Source of the DNA: UBA1413 sp964552955
GTDB taxonomy: Bacteria > Bacteroidota > Bacteroidia > Bacteroidales > Prolixibacteraceae
Reading direction: 5' to 3'
DNA length: 64,000 nt
NCBI GenBank assembly: GCA_964552955.1
Contig: CAZKIU010000003.1
Span: 1 to 64,000, forward strand
The notes below the pieces were generated by a model that saw nothing but the letters and a program-made list of their open reading frames with translations, had not been told where the DNA came from and ran no database searches. Positions within the stretch are counted from its first letter, which is position 1. Each line of letters begins with the position of its first letter. Shown here one piece after another: positions 36,015-45,165 of the stretch. Made by a program: the position numbers and the translations under genes.

Positions 36015-36926
36015 TTATCCCCTGAAGAACAGCGCCTTGATGATATGGGAAGCCATCTTGGGATTTTCCTTTAACCGCCGTGTGGAGTAACCAAACCACT
36101 TTTCCCCAAAGGGAACATAGATCCGCATAAAGTGCCCCGCATGGATCACTGAACTCCGGAGTTCGGGCGTCACACCATACAACATCTGGAATTCATAATT
36201 CTCTTTACTGGCCTTGTGCTTTTCAATCAACTGGTAGGCGTGGTCGATCAGATATTTGTCATGGGTGGCGATCCCCACATAAATCTTATGCTTCAGCATG
36301 AAATCGAGCAGGAGGAGGTAATTGTCCCTGACCTCCTGATACCCCTTGTAGGCCACGGCCTCGGGTTCGATGTAGATCCCTTTGCACAGCCTGAAGTTGA
36401 GGGGTGCGTCGGGGGAGTGCAGGTCCATCAGCGCTTCCAGGTCGGAGAGCGTCCTCCGCATATAAGCCTGGACCACCAAACCCACATTGCGCGGAAACTC
36501 CGCCTTAAGCCTGCGGTAAAGCGCTATCTCCATGTCCACACATTGTGAGTCTTCCATATCTACCCTGACGAAACTCCCCTTTTCGGCCGCCCTTTTGACC
36601 ACTTCCCTGACATGGAGGTAACACGCCTCCTCGTCAATCAGCAAGCCAAACATCGTCGGCTTAACAGAGAAATTACCCTTTACCCCTTCCGCCGTAAACC
36701 GCTCTATAATATCCAGATAGGCATCCCGGTTGGCTACGGCTTCATCCATACTCTTGATGAATTCCCCCAACAAATCAGAAGTCACCAAAGCCCCTGAGGC
36801 GTTGAGCTCCTTCGACACCCTGATCCCGTCTTCGATCCTGGTTCCGGCAATGTACCTGCGGCTGAAAATCCAGATCAACCGGGATGGGAAATAAGGCAAA
36901 ATGCTGGCAATAAGTTTATTAAACAT
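36015..36926 (-). CDS. Proline dehydrogenase
   Basis: 303 residues, the length of single-domain ProDH proteins. Conserved elements are KPTMFGLLID, SFVRVDMEDSQ, GLVVQAYMRRTLSDLE, RLCKGIYIEPEAVAYK and the C-terminal YVPFGEKWFGYSTRRLKE (flavin and proline carboxylate contacts). It oxidises proline to pyrroline-5-carboxylate with FAD, passing electrons to the membrane quinone pool; the hydrophobic N-terminus may help membrane contact. No P5C dehydrogenase gene is adjacent in the window. Gene complete; its stop lies 3 bp past the gap edge. Confidence 0.94.
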   Translation of the reverse strand: MFNKLIASILPYFPSRLIWIFSRRYIAGTRIEDGIRVSKELNASGALVTSDLLGEFIKSMDEAVANRDAYLDIIERFTAEGVKGNFSVKPTMFGLLIDEEACYLHVREVVKRAAEKGSFVRVDMEDSQCVDMEIALYRRLKAEFPRNVGLVVQAYMRRTLSDLEALMDLHSPDAPLNFRLCKGIYIEPEAVAYKGYQEVRDNYLLLLDFMLKHKIYVGIATHDKYLIDHAYQLIEKHKASKENYEFQMLYGVTPELRSSVIHAGHFMRIYVPFGEKWFGYSTRRLKENPKMASHIIKALFFRG

Positions 36927-37115
36927 CGGAATGCGATTTTAAATAATTAAAAATGGATCCTGATTTCAGAAAGTTAAAAATAGCATGGGCTTATCCCCAT
37001 TTCAATGATGTTTATCAGACATAAATTATGATTTTATACATACTTTTTTATAAAATATTAACATTCAGAAGATTAAAAAATTTCTCAGGATGATGCGGCA
37101 TTAAATTGAAAGGAT

Positions 37116-37123
37116 TATATTTG
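37116..37123 (+). promoter_or_regulatory. -7 promoter box upstream of the OmpH-like gene
   Basis: TATATTTG is an exact TAnnTTTG match, 25 bp before the start codon in a very AT-rich 222-bp intergenic region. A convincing -33 TTTG at the expected spacing is not present. Confidence 0.45.
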
Positions 37124-37148
37124 TGGCTTTAAAAAAAAACTGATCAAA

Positions 37149-37751
37149 ATGAAAGGAACTTCATTGGTAGTAACTGTAATATTGTTTTTGGCGATAGCGG
37201 TGTTATACGTGCTTCACTTTACAGGGAAAGGTCCGTCGAACGGAACCGGAAACGAAGGAGAAGAGGTCAGTGGTCAGTCGGGTTTGCGGATCGCCTATAT
37301 CAAGGCTGACTCGTTGATAGTGAATTATGACCTGGCCCAGGCACTGCATGATGATTTCACCAAGAAACAGGAGGCTTTTACCAGTGAGTTCGGATCCAAA
37401 AGGAGTGCTTTTGAGCGGGAAGCGACCGAGTTTCAGCAGAGGTTACAGCGTGGAGGGTTTCTCACCGAGCAAAGGGCCATCCAGGAGCGTGACCGCCTGG
37501 TGAACAAGGAACAGGAGATTGCCCGTCTGGATCAGGAACTTTCCACCAAACTGGCTGAACTGCAGCAAACCAATAACCAGCAGCTCATTGACAGTCTGAT
37601 TACCTATCTGAAAATTTACAATGCCGACAAAAAATACGACTATATACTGAATGCCACCGATGTGCTGATCGGCCCCGAAGCGGCCAACATCACCATGGAG
37701 GTACTCCAGCAGATGAATACCAGGTACCAGTCTTCCACAGCTAAAAAATAA
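37149..37751 (+). CDS. OmpH/Skp-family periplasmic chaperone-like protein
   Basis: 200 residues. The N-terminal hydrophobic segment (~5-25) is an uncleaved anchor or signal peptide. Near residue 45, LRIAYIKADSLIVNYDLAQ is the typical start of the OmpH domain. It is followed by a long charged coiled coil (~65-150; FGSKRSAFEREATEFQQRLQ) and the closing strand YDYILNATDVLIG. Skp-like trimers hold unfolded outer-membrane proteins in the periplasm. It has its own promoter-like box and a terminator, so it appears monocistronic. Confidence 0.92.
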   Translation: MKGTSLVVTVILFLAIAVLYVLHFTGKGPSNGTGNEGEEVSGQSGLRIAYIKADSLIVNYDLAQALHDDFTKKQEAFTSEFGSKRSAFEREATEFQQRLQRGGFLTEQRAIQERDRLVNKEQEIARLDQELSTKLAELQQTNNQQLIDSLITYLKIYNADKKYDYILNATDVLIGPEAANITMEVLQQMNTRYQSSTAKK

Positions 37752-37758
37752 AACGCAG

Positions 37759-37786
37759 AAAAATCCGGGTCTCCCCGGATTTTTTG
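37759..37786 (+). terminator. Terminator of the OmpH-like gene
   Basis: AAAAATCCGGG-TCTC-CCCGGATTTTT with further T residues, 7 bp after the stop codon. It overlaps the leader of the glycosyltransferase gene. Confidence 0.92.
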
Positions 37787-37798
37787 TTTCTTGCCTGC

Positions 37799-39022
37799 AT
37801 GTTTGCAAGCAAATACTTCGAGAAAACGGCCGGCTTTACTCCGCGGCTGGCTGAGCCTCCTGATCCTGCCACAGGCATGGTAGTGGTCATCCCCTGTTAT
37901 CAGGAACCCGACATTCTCAAGACCCTTGACGCGCTGCTTTGTTGTGATCCTCCGCGGAGCCGGACAGAGGTCATCATCCTGGTCAATGAGCCGGAGGGCT
38001 CTTCTCCGGAGATCTCAGGGTACAATGAGGCGACGATGGAAGCCCTTCGCCAGTGGAAAGAAGAGCATCCTGCAGCGCACATCACGGTCTTGCCTGCCGG
38101 GCCGGTGAGGCTTCCGGCGAAATGGGCAGGCGTGGGACTGGCCCGGAAAGCAGGCATGGATGAAGCACTCTGGCGTTTCCACGTCACCCATCAACCCCAG
38201 GGTATCATTATTTCTCTCGATGCCGACACCCTGGTTGAGCCAGGATACCTCAAAGCTATTGAAAACCATTTTGCCGCTCATCCTGCCGATGTGGGAGCCA
38301 CCATCTGTTTCCGCCACCAGGAAGAGGGGTTTTCCAAAAAACAGATCGAAGGGATCCGGCGCTATGAACGTTACATGACCTATTATAAGAATGCCATGGC
38401 GTGGAGCGGCTATCCCCATGCCCTCTATACCGTTGGTTCTGCCTTTGCCGTGAGGGCCGAAGCTTATATGAAAAGAGGAGGCATGACCCGGCGTAAGGCA
38501 GGTGAGGATTTTTACTTCCTGCAAACCCTGACCCAGCTGGGCCATGTAGGTGAAATAGAAACGACCACCATTCATCCTTCTCCCAGGATCTCCCTCAGGG
38601 TACCCTTCGGAACCGGGCAGGTCATGAAAAAATGGATGGAAGGATCGGGCGATCTGCTCAGCACCTTTAACCTGGATGCATTCAGAGACCTGAAGGAATT
38701 CTTTGCGGCAAGTCCCGGGTTTTTTAAGGTGTCACCGGAAGAGGCAGAACGGCTGGTCAGCCAGCTACCTTTACCGGTAGCAGAGTTCCTGCGTCACGAA
38801 AAAATCATTCCTGAGATCCTGGAATTGTCAGACCATTGCAGCACTCCTGAGGTCTTCAGGGTGCGGTTTTTCCAGGTGTTCACTGCATTCAGGATCCTGC
38901 GTTTTCTCAACTTCAGCCATCCTACCTATTACCATAAACCGCCACTGGAGGAGTGTTGTGCTCAGCTGGAGGCCCTTCAACGCGTCAAATCTGCTCCCAT
39001 CCCTGACGGTAGGTGTGTCTGA
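37799..39022 (+). CDS. Glycosyltransferase family 2 protein
   Basis: 407 residues from ATG 37799; a TTG at 37784 would fall in the terminator T-tract. The GT-A fold begins at MVVVIPCYQEPDILKTLDAL (~25), with the DxD-type site at IIISLDADTLVEPGYLKAI (~145) and a later GEDFYFLQTL acceptor-site-like motif. No membrane helices are evident, so it is a cytoplasmic transferase acting on an unknown sugar acceptor. Its 3' end overlaps the convergent Gfo/Idh/MocA gene by 38 bp. Confidence 0.88.
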   Translation: MFASKYFEKTAGFTPRLAEPPDPATGMVVVIPCYQEPDILKTLDALLCCDPPRSRTEVIILVNEPEGSSPEISGYNEATMEALRQWKEEHPAAHITVLPAGPVRLPAKWAGVGLARKAGMDEALWRFHVTHQPQGIIISLDADTLVEPGYLKAIENHFAAHPADVGATICFRHQEEGFSKKQIEGIRRYERYMTYYKNAMAWSGYPHALYTVGSAFAVRAEAYMKRGGMTRRKAGEDFYFLQTLTQLGHVGEIETTTIHPSPRISLRVPFGTGQVMKKWMEGSGDLLSTFNLDAFRDLKEFFAASPGFFKVSPEEAERLVSQLPLPVAEFLRHEKIIPEILELSDHCSTPEVFRVRFFQVFTAFRILRFLNFSHPTYYHKPPLEECCAQLEALQRVKSAPIPDGRCV

Positions 39023-40475
39023 TCCATTCCTCGGCCCTTTCGGCAGCCGGGAGGGTCGCGTAATCTTTGGAAAACCGGGGATCCCCGTTGACCACTTCGA
39101 ACCGGTCACGGGTGAGCACCTTGATCTTGTCGTCGTAGCCGATGTTGGTAAAGCGCATGTTCTTACCGTCCCACAGCAGTTTACGCTGCAGGCTCTGGAG
39201 GCGGACAGCCAGGACGCCCATGACGACCATTTCGTTGAGGGGGCCCGCATAGCCGAAGTGGGAGGAGGCCTCCAGCCGGGTGTCGCGGCTCTCTTTGCAG
39301 GCTCTGATCCAGTCCTGTTCATGGCCGCCGCTCATCGCACCGGCGATCCGCCGCAAGGAGGGGGCGGGCTGGGTGAAGTGCTCCATTTCGCGGGTGGGCA
39401 GCAGTTGCGGGTTGCGGCCATACGTTCCACACATGATCTTACCCCGGCTGCCGTAGAAGATACACCCCCCATCGGCATCGCCCATCATCTCTCCGGGCAG
39501 TAACTCATCGGGCCGCGGAGGCATCAACCCCCCGTCGTACCAGTGAATGGTCACTTCGGGCATGCCCACCTTGGGCAGATTATCGCGGCGCGGGAACTCA
39601 TAAATCACGAATTCGGCATTGGGGGGTGATTCCGTGTTGACCGGCGTGGAGGAGCCCTGCACCGACGAGGGATACTCGAGCTTCAGGGCCATGAACACCG
39701 GATCAAGGATATGGCAGGCCATATCCCCCAGGGCGCCGGTGCCGAAATCCCACCATCCCCGCCAGTTCCAGGGGGTATAAATCTCATGGTAGGGTCTCCA
39801 GGGGGCCGTGCCGATGAACAAATCCCAGTCGAGGGTCTTGGGCGGCCGCTGCTCCCGCGTGGGGCGTTCCAGGCCCTGGGGCCATATCGGCCGGTTGGTC
39901 CAGGCATCGACATGGGTCACCTCGCCGATGCTCCCCGCCCATATCCATTCGCAGATCTTACGGATCCCGTCATCGGAATTCCCCTGGTTCCCCATCTGGG
40001 TGGCTACTTTGAAGGTACGGGCCGTCTCAGCCAGAACCCGGCTTTCATAAACCGTATGGGCCAACGGCTTCTGCAGATAGACATGATATCCCTGCCGCAT
40101 GGCCATCATGGCTGGCAACGCATGCGAATGGTCGGGAGTGGCGATGACCACCGCATCGATATCCTTCTGCTTGTCCAACATCTCCCGGTAATCCTTATAC
40201 TGCTTAGCCCGGCTCCAGGCCTTGAAGGCACTCCGCCCCGCATATTCCCAATCCACATCACACAGGGCTACAATATTCTCACTCTCCATATTTTTCAGAT
40301 TCCGGTAACCCATACCCCCCACTCCAATGGCTGCAATGTTCAGCTTTGACCCGGGAGGGGTGTGCCCCAGTCCCGCAATCACATGGGAGGGCAGAATGGT
40401 GAAACCCGCCGCTGCTGCCGCAGTGGAGGCAATAAATGACCTGCGCGAAACGCTCTTTCCTTTGCTGGTTTCCAT
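38985..40475 (-). CDS. Tat-exported Gfo/Idh/MocA-family oxidoreductase
   Basis: 496 residues from ATG 40475 (METSKGKSVSRRSFIASTAA). The twin-arginine motif SRRSFI followed by a hydrophobic stretch is a Tat signal, so the folded NAD(P)-bound protein would be exported. The Rossmann fold begins KLNIAAIGVGGMGYRNL. DAVVIATPDHSHALPAMMA and YLQKPLAHTVYE (the catalytic-site Lys region) are family signatures, followed by the C-terminal alpha/beta domain. It probably oxidises or modifies a carbohydrate in the periplasm. Upstream in-frame codons to 40613 precede the Tat signal and are unlikely to be translated. Confidence 0.9.
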   Translation of the reverse strand: METSKGKSVSRRSFIASTAAAAAGFTILPSHVIAGLGHTPPGSKLNIAAIGVGGMGYRNLKNMESENIVALCDVDWEYAGRSAFKAWSRAKQYKDYREMLDKQKDIDAVVIATPDHSHALPAMMAMRQGYHVYLQKPLAHTVYESRVLAETARTFKVATQMGNQGNSDDGIRKICEWIWAGSIGEVTHVDAWTNRPIWPQGLERPTREQRPPKTLDWDLFIGTAPWRPYHEIYTPWNWRGWWDFGTGALGDMACHILDPVFMALKLEYPSSVQGSSTPVNTESPPNAEFVIYEFPRRDNLPKVGMPEVTIHWYDGGLMPPRPDELLPGEMMGDADGGCIFYGSRGKIMCGTYGRNPQLLPTREMEHFTQPAPSLRRIAGAMSGGHEQDWIRACKESRDTRLEASSHFGYAGPLNEMVVMGVLAVRLQSLQRKLLWDGKNMRFTNIGYDDKIKVLTRDRFEVVNGDPRFSKDYATLPAAERAEEWIRHTYRQGWEQI

Positions 40476-40741
40476 GGCTGACAAGATCCTTGTTGATGTG
40501 TTTCGGGGTTGAAAATACGCAAAAAAGCGCTTCGGACAACGATTACGGGACAAAACAGCCGATGGCGCACATCGGGCCGCCACCATTGCCCCTTCTTCCA
40601 GCCTTACCGTCACCCCCCATCAACGGTTGAGGCACCCGGGAGGGCTGACCTGGTTTGCCGGAACCTTGAGATCCGGTAACAGTAAGTCACAGTGCAGCTA
40701 CGGGAGAGTTGTCAGGCAGCCACCGGGTTTGGCAGCGGACA

Positions 40742-40939
40742 GTCGACAGGCTGTCGACAGGCAGTTTACGGATAATCATCGGGCAGGCCAACAGGCATTT
40801 CGGCGGGCAGTCAATAAGTAGTCAGCAGGTAGGTCATCGGACTGTCACCATACAGTCACCGGATAGTCACCGGATAGTCACCGGACATCCTCCAGACAAT
40901 CATCGGGCAGGTCGGCGGGCAGTCGGCGGGCAGCGTTAC
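40742..40939. repeat. Array of about 18 degenerate 11-bp repeats
   Basis: Consecutive 11-bp blocks, such as GTCGACAGGCT/GTCGACAGGCA (40742-40763), ACAGTCACCGG/ATAGTCACCGG/ATAGTCACCGG (40852-40884) and a pair at 40907-40928, keep an 11-bp period across nearly 200 bp. The consensus is roughly ACAGTCATCGG. It lies between mfd (ends 40946) and the Gfo/Idh gene. The period does not fit codons, so it is not coding. Confidence 0.75.
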
Positions 40940-40945
40940 GGTTTA

Positions 40946-43900
40946 TCATCCGATTTCCAGGAGCAGGGCCACGGCTTCTCCTATACTTCTCACACCGTTA
41001 AAGGTGAGGGTCAGTTTTCCATTCTCCTTCATTCTGCATTTGCGGGGGTTGGCCTGGACGAACCTCAACACCTTACCAAAAGCCTCCGATCCATAGTACT
41101 CTGATTTCTGGTCGCCGGGAAAATAACAGATCATCATCTCTCCCTTGAGGACTACCCTTTCCATACCCAAACGGATGGCACTCCAGCGCAGCCTGACGAT
41201 ATCGAGAAGTCCTGTGCTCTCAGGGGGAATTTTTCCAAAGCGGTCGCGGAGGCTGTTTTCGTAGCGCTGTAACTGTTTTTCGTTTTCGAGGTTATCGAGT
41301 TCCCGGTAGAGCAGCATCCTTTCCGCCGTGGAAGGGATGTAATTCTCGGGAAAGAGAAGTTCCAGGTCGGTATCCACCTGGCAGTCGCTGACATAAGGCC
41401 GGGCAGGCGCAGTGCTGCCGGGGGCACGTTCTTCCCTGAAGAGATCGCCGAACTCCTCCGATTTGAGTTCCTCCACCGCCTCATTGAGGATCCGGTGGTA
41501 CGTCTCAAACCCGATATCGGTGATGAAGCCACTCTGCTCGGCTCCCAGCAGGTTGCCGGCCCCCCTGATATCCAGATCCTGCATCGAAAGGTTGAACCCG
41601 CTGCCCAGATCAGAGAACTCCTCGATGGCCTTGAGCCGCCGCCGCGACTCAGGCGTGAGGGAGGCCAGAGGTGGCGTAATCAGGTAACAGAAGGCCCTCT
41701 TGTTGGAACGGCCTACCCGTCCGCGCAATTGATGCAGATCACTGAGTCCGAAGTTCTGGGCCTGGTTGATAATCATGGTATTGGCATTGGGAATATCGAG
41801 GCCTGATTCGATGATCGTCGTGGCTATCAGGACATCAAACCGGCCGCTGATGAAATCAAGCATCACCTTTTCCAGTTCGGGCCCCTCCATCTGACCGTGG
41901 GCCACAATGGTCCTGACACCCGGAACAATCCGACGGACTGCATCCTCTACTTCATGAATATTCTGGACCCGGTTGTGGATAAAGAAGACCTGTCCGTTGC
42001 GGCCCACCTCGTATAAAATGGCATCCCTGATGAGTTCCTCATTGAACCCGTGGACCTCGGTAAGGATAGGATAGCGGTTGGGAGGAGGGGTTTGGATGAT
42101 GCTCAGGTCGCGGGCCCCCATCAGCGAAAACTGAAGCGTCCTGGGTATGGGGGTGGCAGTCAGACTCAGGGTATCGAGGTTGACCTTCATCTGTTTGAGT
42201 TTTTCCTTGACCGATACTCCGAACTTCTGCTCCTCATCGATGATCAGCAGCCCAAGATCCTTGAAATGAACATCGCTGCTCACCAGCCGGTGCGTCCCGA
42301 TCAGAACATCGATTTTCCCGTCTTTCAACTGTTTAAGGACGCCTTTGATCTCGCCGGAGCTCCGCATCCTGCTGATGTAGTCGACACGTGCCGGGAAGTC
42401 GGCGAGCCGGTCGGAGAAAGTGCGGAAATGCTGAAAGGCCAGGATGGTGGTGGGCACCAGAACAGCCACCTGCTTGCTGTCGGCAACCGCCTTGAAGGCC
42501 GCCCTGATGGCTACCTCCGTTTTCCCAAAACCCACATCACCACATACCAGTCGGTCCATGGGCATCTGTTTCTCCATATCCTCCTTGACCGCCAGCGTCG
42601 CCTTTTCCTGATCGGGGGTATCCTCATACAGGAAGGAGGCCTCCAGCTCGGTCTGCAGGTAGGAGTCGGGAGAAAAGGCAAACCCCTGCTCCTCCCGTCT
42701 CCGGGCATAGAGGGCAATCAGTTCACGGGCAATATCCTTGACCTTTGACTTGGTCTTGTTTTTAAGGGTCTGCCAGGCGGCACTCCCCAGCTTGTTGAGA
42801 TTCGGGGGTGCCCCCTCTTTTCCCTTGTACCTCGAGATGCGGTGCAATGAATGAATGCTCACCAGCAACGAATCATTGTCTTTGTAGACCAGGCGTATCG
42901 CCTCCTGGAGCTTCCCGTTGACCTCGGTCTTGACCAGTCCGGCAAACTTGCCGATCCCATGGTCCACATGAACCACATAATCGCCCGGATACAACCGCGT
43001 CAGCTCCTTCAGGGTGATGACCTCCCGCTGGGGCTGGCTGGTCCGCAGCCGGTAGCGGTGGTACCTTTCAAAGACCTGATGATCGGTATAACAGCAAACG
43101 CGCAGATCATGGTCTATAAAACCCTCATGCAGGACGAAGGTCACCGGTTCGAAGCGTACCTTCTGGCGGGTCTCCTTAAAGATATCGCGCAACCGCTCAG
43201 CCTGTTTCTCCTGGGAAGTAAGCAGCAGAATCCGGTACCCCTGGTCGGTAAACTGAAGGAGGTTCTCCCCCAGCAGGTTAAAATTTCTGCTGAACACCGG
43301 CTGTTTGGAGACGTTGAATTCCAGTTGCCGGGAGGGGGTAAAGAGTTCGCCACCCCCTGTTTCCAGGCAGGTCAGGGAGGAGAGGATCGCTTCCATTTCT
43401 TTACCATTGAGCAAATCGCCGGGGGTCACTCCCGTTGCCGGGGAGGTTTCGCCAAGGGTATGGGTGACCATGGCCTCCAGTTGGCCGGCCACCAACCGCG
43501 TATTCACCCCCAAAAACAACGCGCCCGGAAGCATATACTCCATGAGGGAGATCCGTGGTGATGCCTCCTTGTTTTTGAGCAGGTCGGGAATCAGCGTCAC
43601 CTTGTCGGGGTAGCTCTTCGACACCTGGGTGCCGATATCGAAACTGCGTATCGACTCAACCTCATTTCCGAAGAAATCAAGCCGGCAGGGATCCTCACCG
43701 GCAAAGGAAAAAATGTCAACAATGCTCCCCCTGACCGAAAACTGCCCCGGTTCGGTCACAAAATCAACCCGTTCAAAACCGTATTCATAGAGATATTCGG
43801 TGATGAATTCGATGGAAATACGCTCTCCGCATTTGATCTCCAGGGTATTGGTTCCCAGGGTGGCCTGCGAGGGGACTTTCTCCACCACTCCTTCGGGTGA

Positions 43901-44269
43901 GGTGATGACCAGCAGAGGGGCCCCTGTCGCCAGACGGCTGAGGGCTTCGGTGCGCAGCATAATATTCTCCTGTTCGGGTTGCCCGAACTGCACCGACCGC
44001 TTGTAGGAAGAGGGGAAGTAAAGCGTTTGGGCGTCAAGGCCCAGCGAGACCAGATCATCGTAAAAATAGGCGGCATCTTCCCGCTCGGGCAGCGTCACCA
44101 GCATGCTTTTTCCTGTCTTGAGAAAGAGATGGGCCACCAGGATCGTCAGCGCAGAGCCATAGATCCCCTTCAGGTGGATCTTCTCCCCCGGGGGGGCAGC
44201 GACCGCGTCAGCCAGCATGGCCAGGTTCGGGTGCCCCTCAAACAGCTTCAGAAAATTGAGCGCTTCCAA
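40946..44269 (-). CDS. mfd: Transcription-repair coupling factor Mfd
   Basis: 1107 residues. The N-terminal UvrB-homology part is followed by the CarD-like RNA-polymerase interaction domain (~465-530; LYPGDYVVHVDHGIGKFAGL). The helicase motor has Walker A GDVGFGKTEVAIRAAFK, motif II IIDEEQKFGV, and SLTATPIPRTLQFSL. The RecG-like translocation region has GRVGRSNKRAFCYL, and the C-terminal TRCF domain (~950-1060) is present. Mfd removes RNA polymerase stalled at lesions and recruits UvrA for transcription-coupled repair. It is complete; no operon partner is obvious. Confidence 0.97.
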   Translation of the reverse strand: MEALNFLKLFEGHPNLAMLADAVAAPPGEKIHLKGIYGSALTILVAHLFLKTGKSMLVTLPEREDAAYFYDDLVSLGLDAQTLYFPSSYKRSVQFGQPEQENIMLRTEALSRLATGAPLLVITSPEGVVEKVPSQATLGTNTLEIKCGERISIEFITEYLYEYGFERVDFVTEPGQFSVRGSIVDIFSFAGEDPCRLDFFGNEVESIRSFDIGTQVSKSYPDKVTLIPDLLKNKEASPRISLMEYMLPGALFLGVNTRLVAGQLEAMVTHTLGETSPATGVTPGDLLNGKEMEAILSSLTCLETGGGELFTPSRQLEFNVSKQPVFSRNFNLLGENLLQFTDQGYRILLLTSQEKQAERLRDIFKETRQKVRFEPVTFVLHEGFIDHDLRVCCYTDHQVFERYHRYRLRTSQPQREVITLKELTRLYPGDYVVHVDHGIGKFAGLVKTEVNGKLQEAIRLVYKDNDSLLVSIHSLHRISRYKGKEGAPPNLNKLGSAAWQTLKNKTKSKVKDIARELIALYARRREEQGFAFSPDSYLQTELEASFLYEDTPDQEKATLAVKEDMEKQMPMDRLVCGDVGFGKTEVAIRAAFKAVADSKQVAVLVPTTILAFQHFRTFSDRLADFPARVDYISRMRSSGEIKGVLKQLKDGKIDVLIGTHRLVSSDVHFKDLGLLIIDEEQKFGVSVKEKLKQMKVNLDTLSLTATPIPRTLQFSLMGARDLSIIQTPPPNRYPILTEVHGFNEELIRDAILYEVGRNGQVFFIHNRVQNIHEVEDAVRRIVPGVRTIVAHGQMEGPELEKVMLDFISGRFDVLIATTIIESGLDIPNANTMIINQAQNFGLSDLHQLRGRVGRSNKRAFCYLITPPLASLTPESRRRLKAIEEFSDLGSGFNLSMQDLDIRGAGNLLGAEQSGFITDIGFETYHRILNEAVEELKSEEFGDLFREERAPGSTAPARPYVSDCQVDTDLELLFPENYIPSTAERMLLYRELDNLENEKQLQRYENSLRDRFGKIPPESTGLLDIVRLRWSAIRLGMERVVLKGEMMICYFPGDQKSEYYGSEAFGKVLRFVQANPRKCRMKENGKLTLTFNGVRSIGEAVALLLEIG

Positions 44270-44551
44270 TAATGGCGCAGGTTATAAGCCGCAAAGGTAA
44301 AAAAAATGGCTCATTTTCCCCCCGCCTCCTGGCCGGAATTCATCCTCCTCTCAGCTAATCTGTATCTCCTGGCCCCTGATCGGCGCCTGAGGTCCATCCA
44401 AATTTTCTGCCGTAATTCCTTCTCAGTGCGGTACATCGTTAAAATCGCACAGGCGTTATAGCTATGGCGAATTCATGGTAATACTTCTCTCGAATATCTG
44501 CTTTGAGCCCTGAGGGTGAGAAAAGATAAATTCCTGATGTAAAAAACATCA
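44270..44551. other. Intergenic region
   Basis: 282 bp upstream of mfd and of the truncated-looking gene on the plus strand. It becomes AT-rich toward the end and contains a small hairpin TGATGT-AAAA-ACATCA near 44534. I see no RNA gene and no convincing promoter. Confidence 0.4.
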
Positions 44552-45109
44552 ATGTGTTTTAACTTTACCTTAGGTATTGCATCTATCGGGAGAATAAGCT
44601 TCAAATCGCAATGTTTCAAACGATCACAAACCGTTAATTCTTTAAGATATAAAAGAGAGAAGCTTTTTGACCATTTCATAGTAGATGGCAAGAAAGTGGA
44701 AGGCCGCATCCTGAAAACCATCACCTTCGACCGGCAATCCCTCATCCGGACGGCTTCCATTGAAGAAGAGGTCACCCTGACGTTTCCTGACGACAAAGGA
44801 GAGGTCAAGCGGGTAGCCAGCCTCACCAGGGAGTATGAACTCCACCTCCCCGGAATTGGCCGTGACAATCTGATGCGCTCTTGGGGAGTGGTGGAGATCA
44901 CCCGCCTGAACGGGATCCAACTCACCAAAACCATCGCCGCGGAGAACCCTGTGGTTTTTCTGGTGTCCTGCCACCGCAATGTCAGCGGGGTGGTTAACTT
45001 TACCACCAGTGACGGCCGCAGCTGGAGCCTCGACTATGGTGACGGGACCTGCGACAACCTGGCCACCCTCACCAGAGACGGGAAATCCAAAACCATCAAA
45101 CTGAAATAA
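44552..45109 (+). CDS. Hypothetical protein, likely 5'-truncated remnant of an exported lipoprotein
   Basis: The last ~135 residues (from about EGRILKTITFDRQS) resemble the C-terminal half of a common Bacteroidota exported protein or lipoprotein, with the characteristic SGVVNFTTSDGRSWSLDYGD and GTCDNLATLT close. The first ~45 residues look non-native: no signal peptide or lipobox, odd composition, and a lower-GC lead-in. The N-terminal half and signal normally present are missing, so this is probably a decayed gene. The frame itself is open to the stop. The family resemblance is from memory and the truncation is inferred. Confidence 0.5.
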   Translation: MCFNFTLGIASIGRISFKSQCFKRSQTVNSLRYKREKLFDHFIVDGKKVEGRILKTITFDRQSLIRTASIEEEVTLTFPDDKGEVKRVASLTREYELHLPGIGRDNLMRSWGVVEITRLNGIQLTKTIAAENPVVFLVSCHRNVSGVVNFTTSDGRSWSLDYGDGTCDNLATLTRDGKSKTIKLK

Positions 45110-45123
45110 TAAAATCCCGCAGA

Positions 45124-45165
45124 AAAAGAATCCCGCAGAATAGTTTATTTCTGCGGGATTCTTTT
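45124..45165. terminator. Bidirectional terminator with 17-bp perfect stem
   Basis: AAAAGAATCCCGCAGAA and TTCTGCGGGATTCTTTT pair perfectly around an 8-nt loop, with A/T tracts both sides. It serves the convergent remnant gene and the AlbA_2 gene, whose last codons lie inside the right arm. The left arm is partly duplicated just upstream (45112-45123). Confidence 0.88.

Noticed and set aside
40709..41104. Open frame on the plus strand through the 11-bp repeat region into mfd
   Set aside because: The repeat period is not a codon multiple, the composition is not protein-like, and it overlaps mfd antisense.
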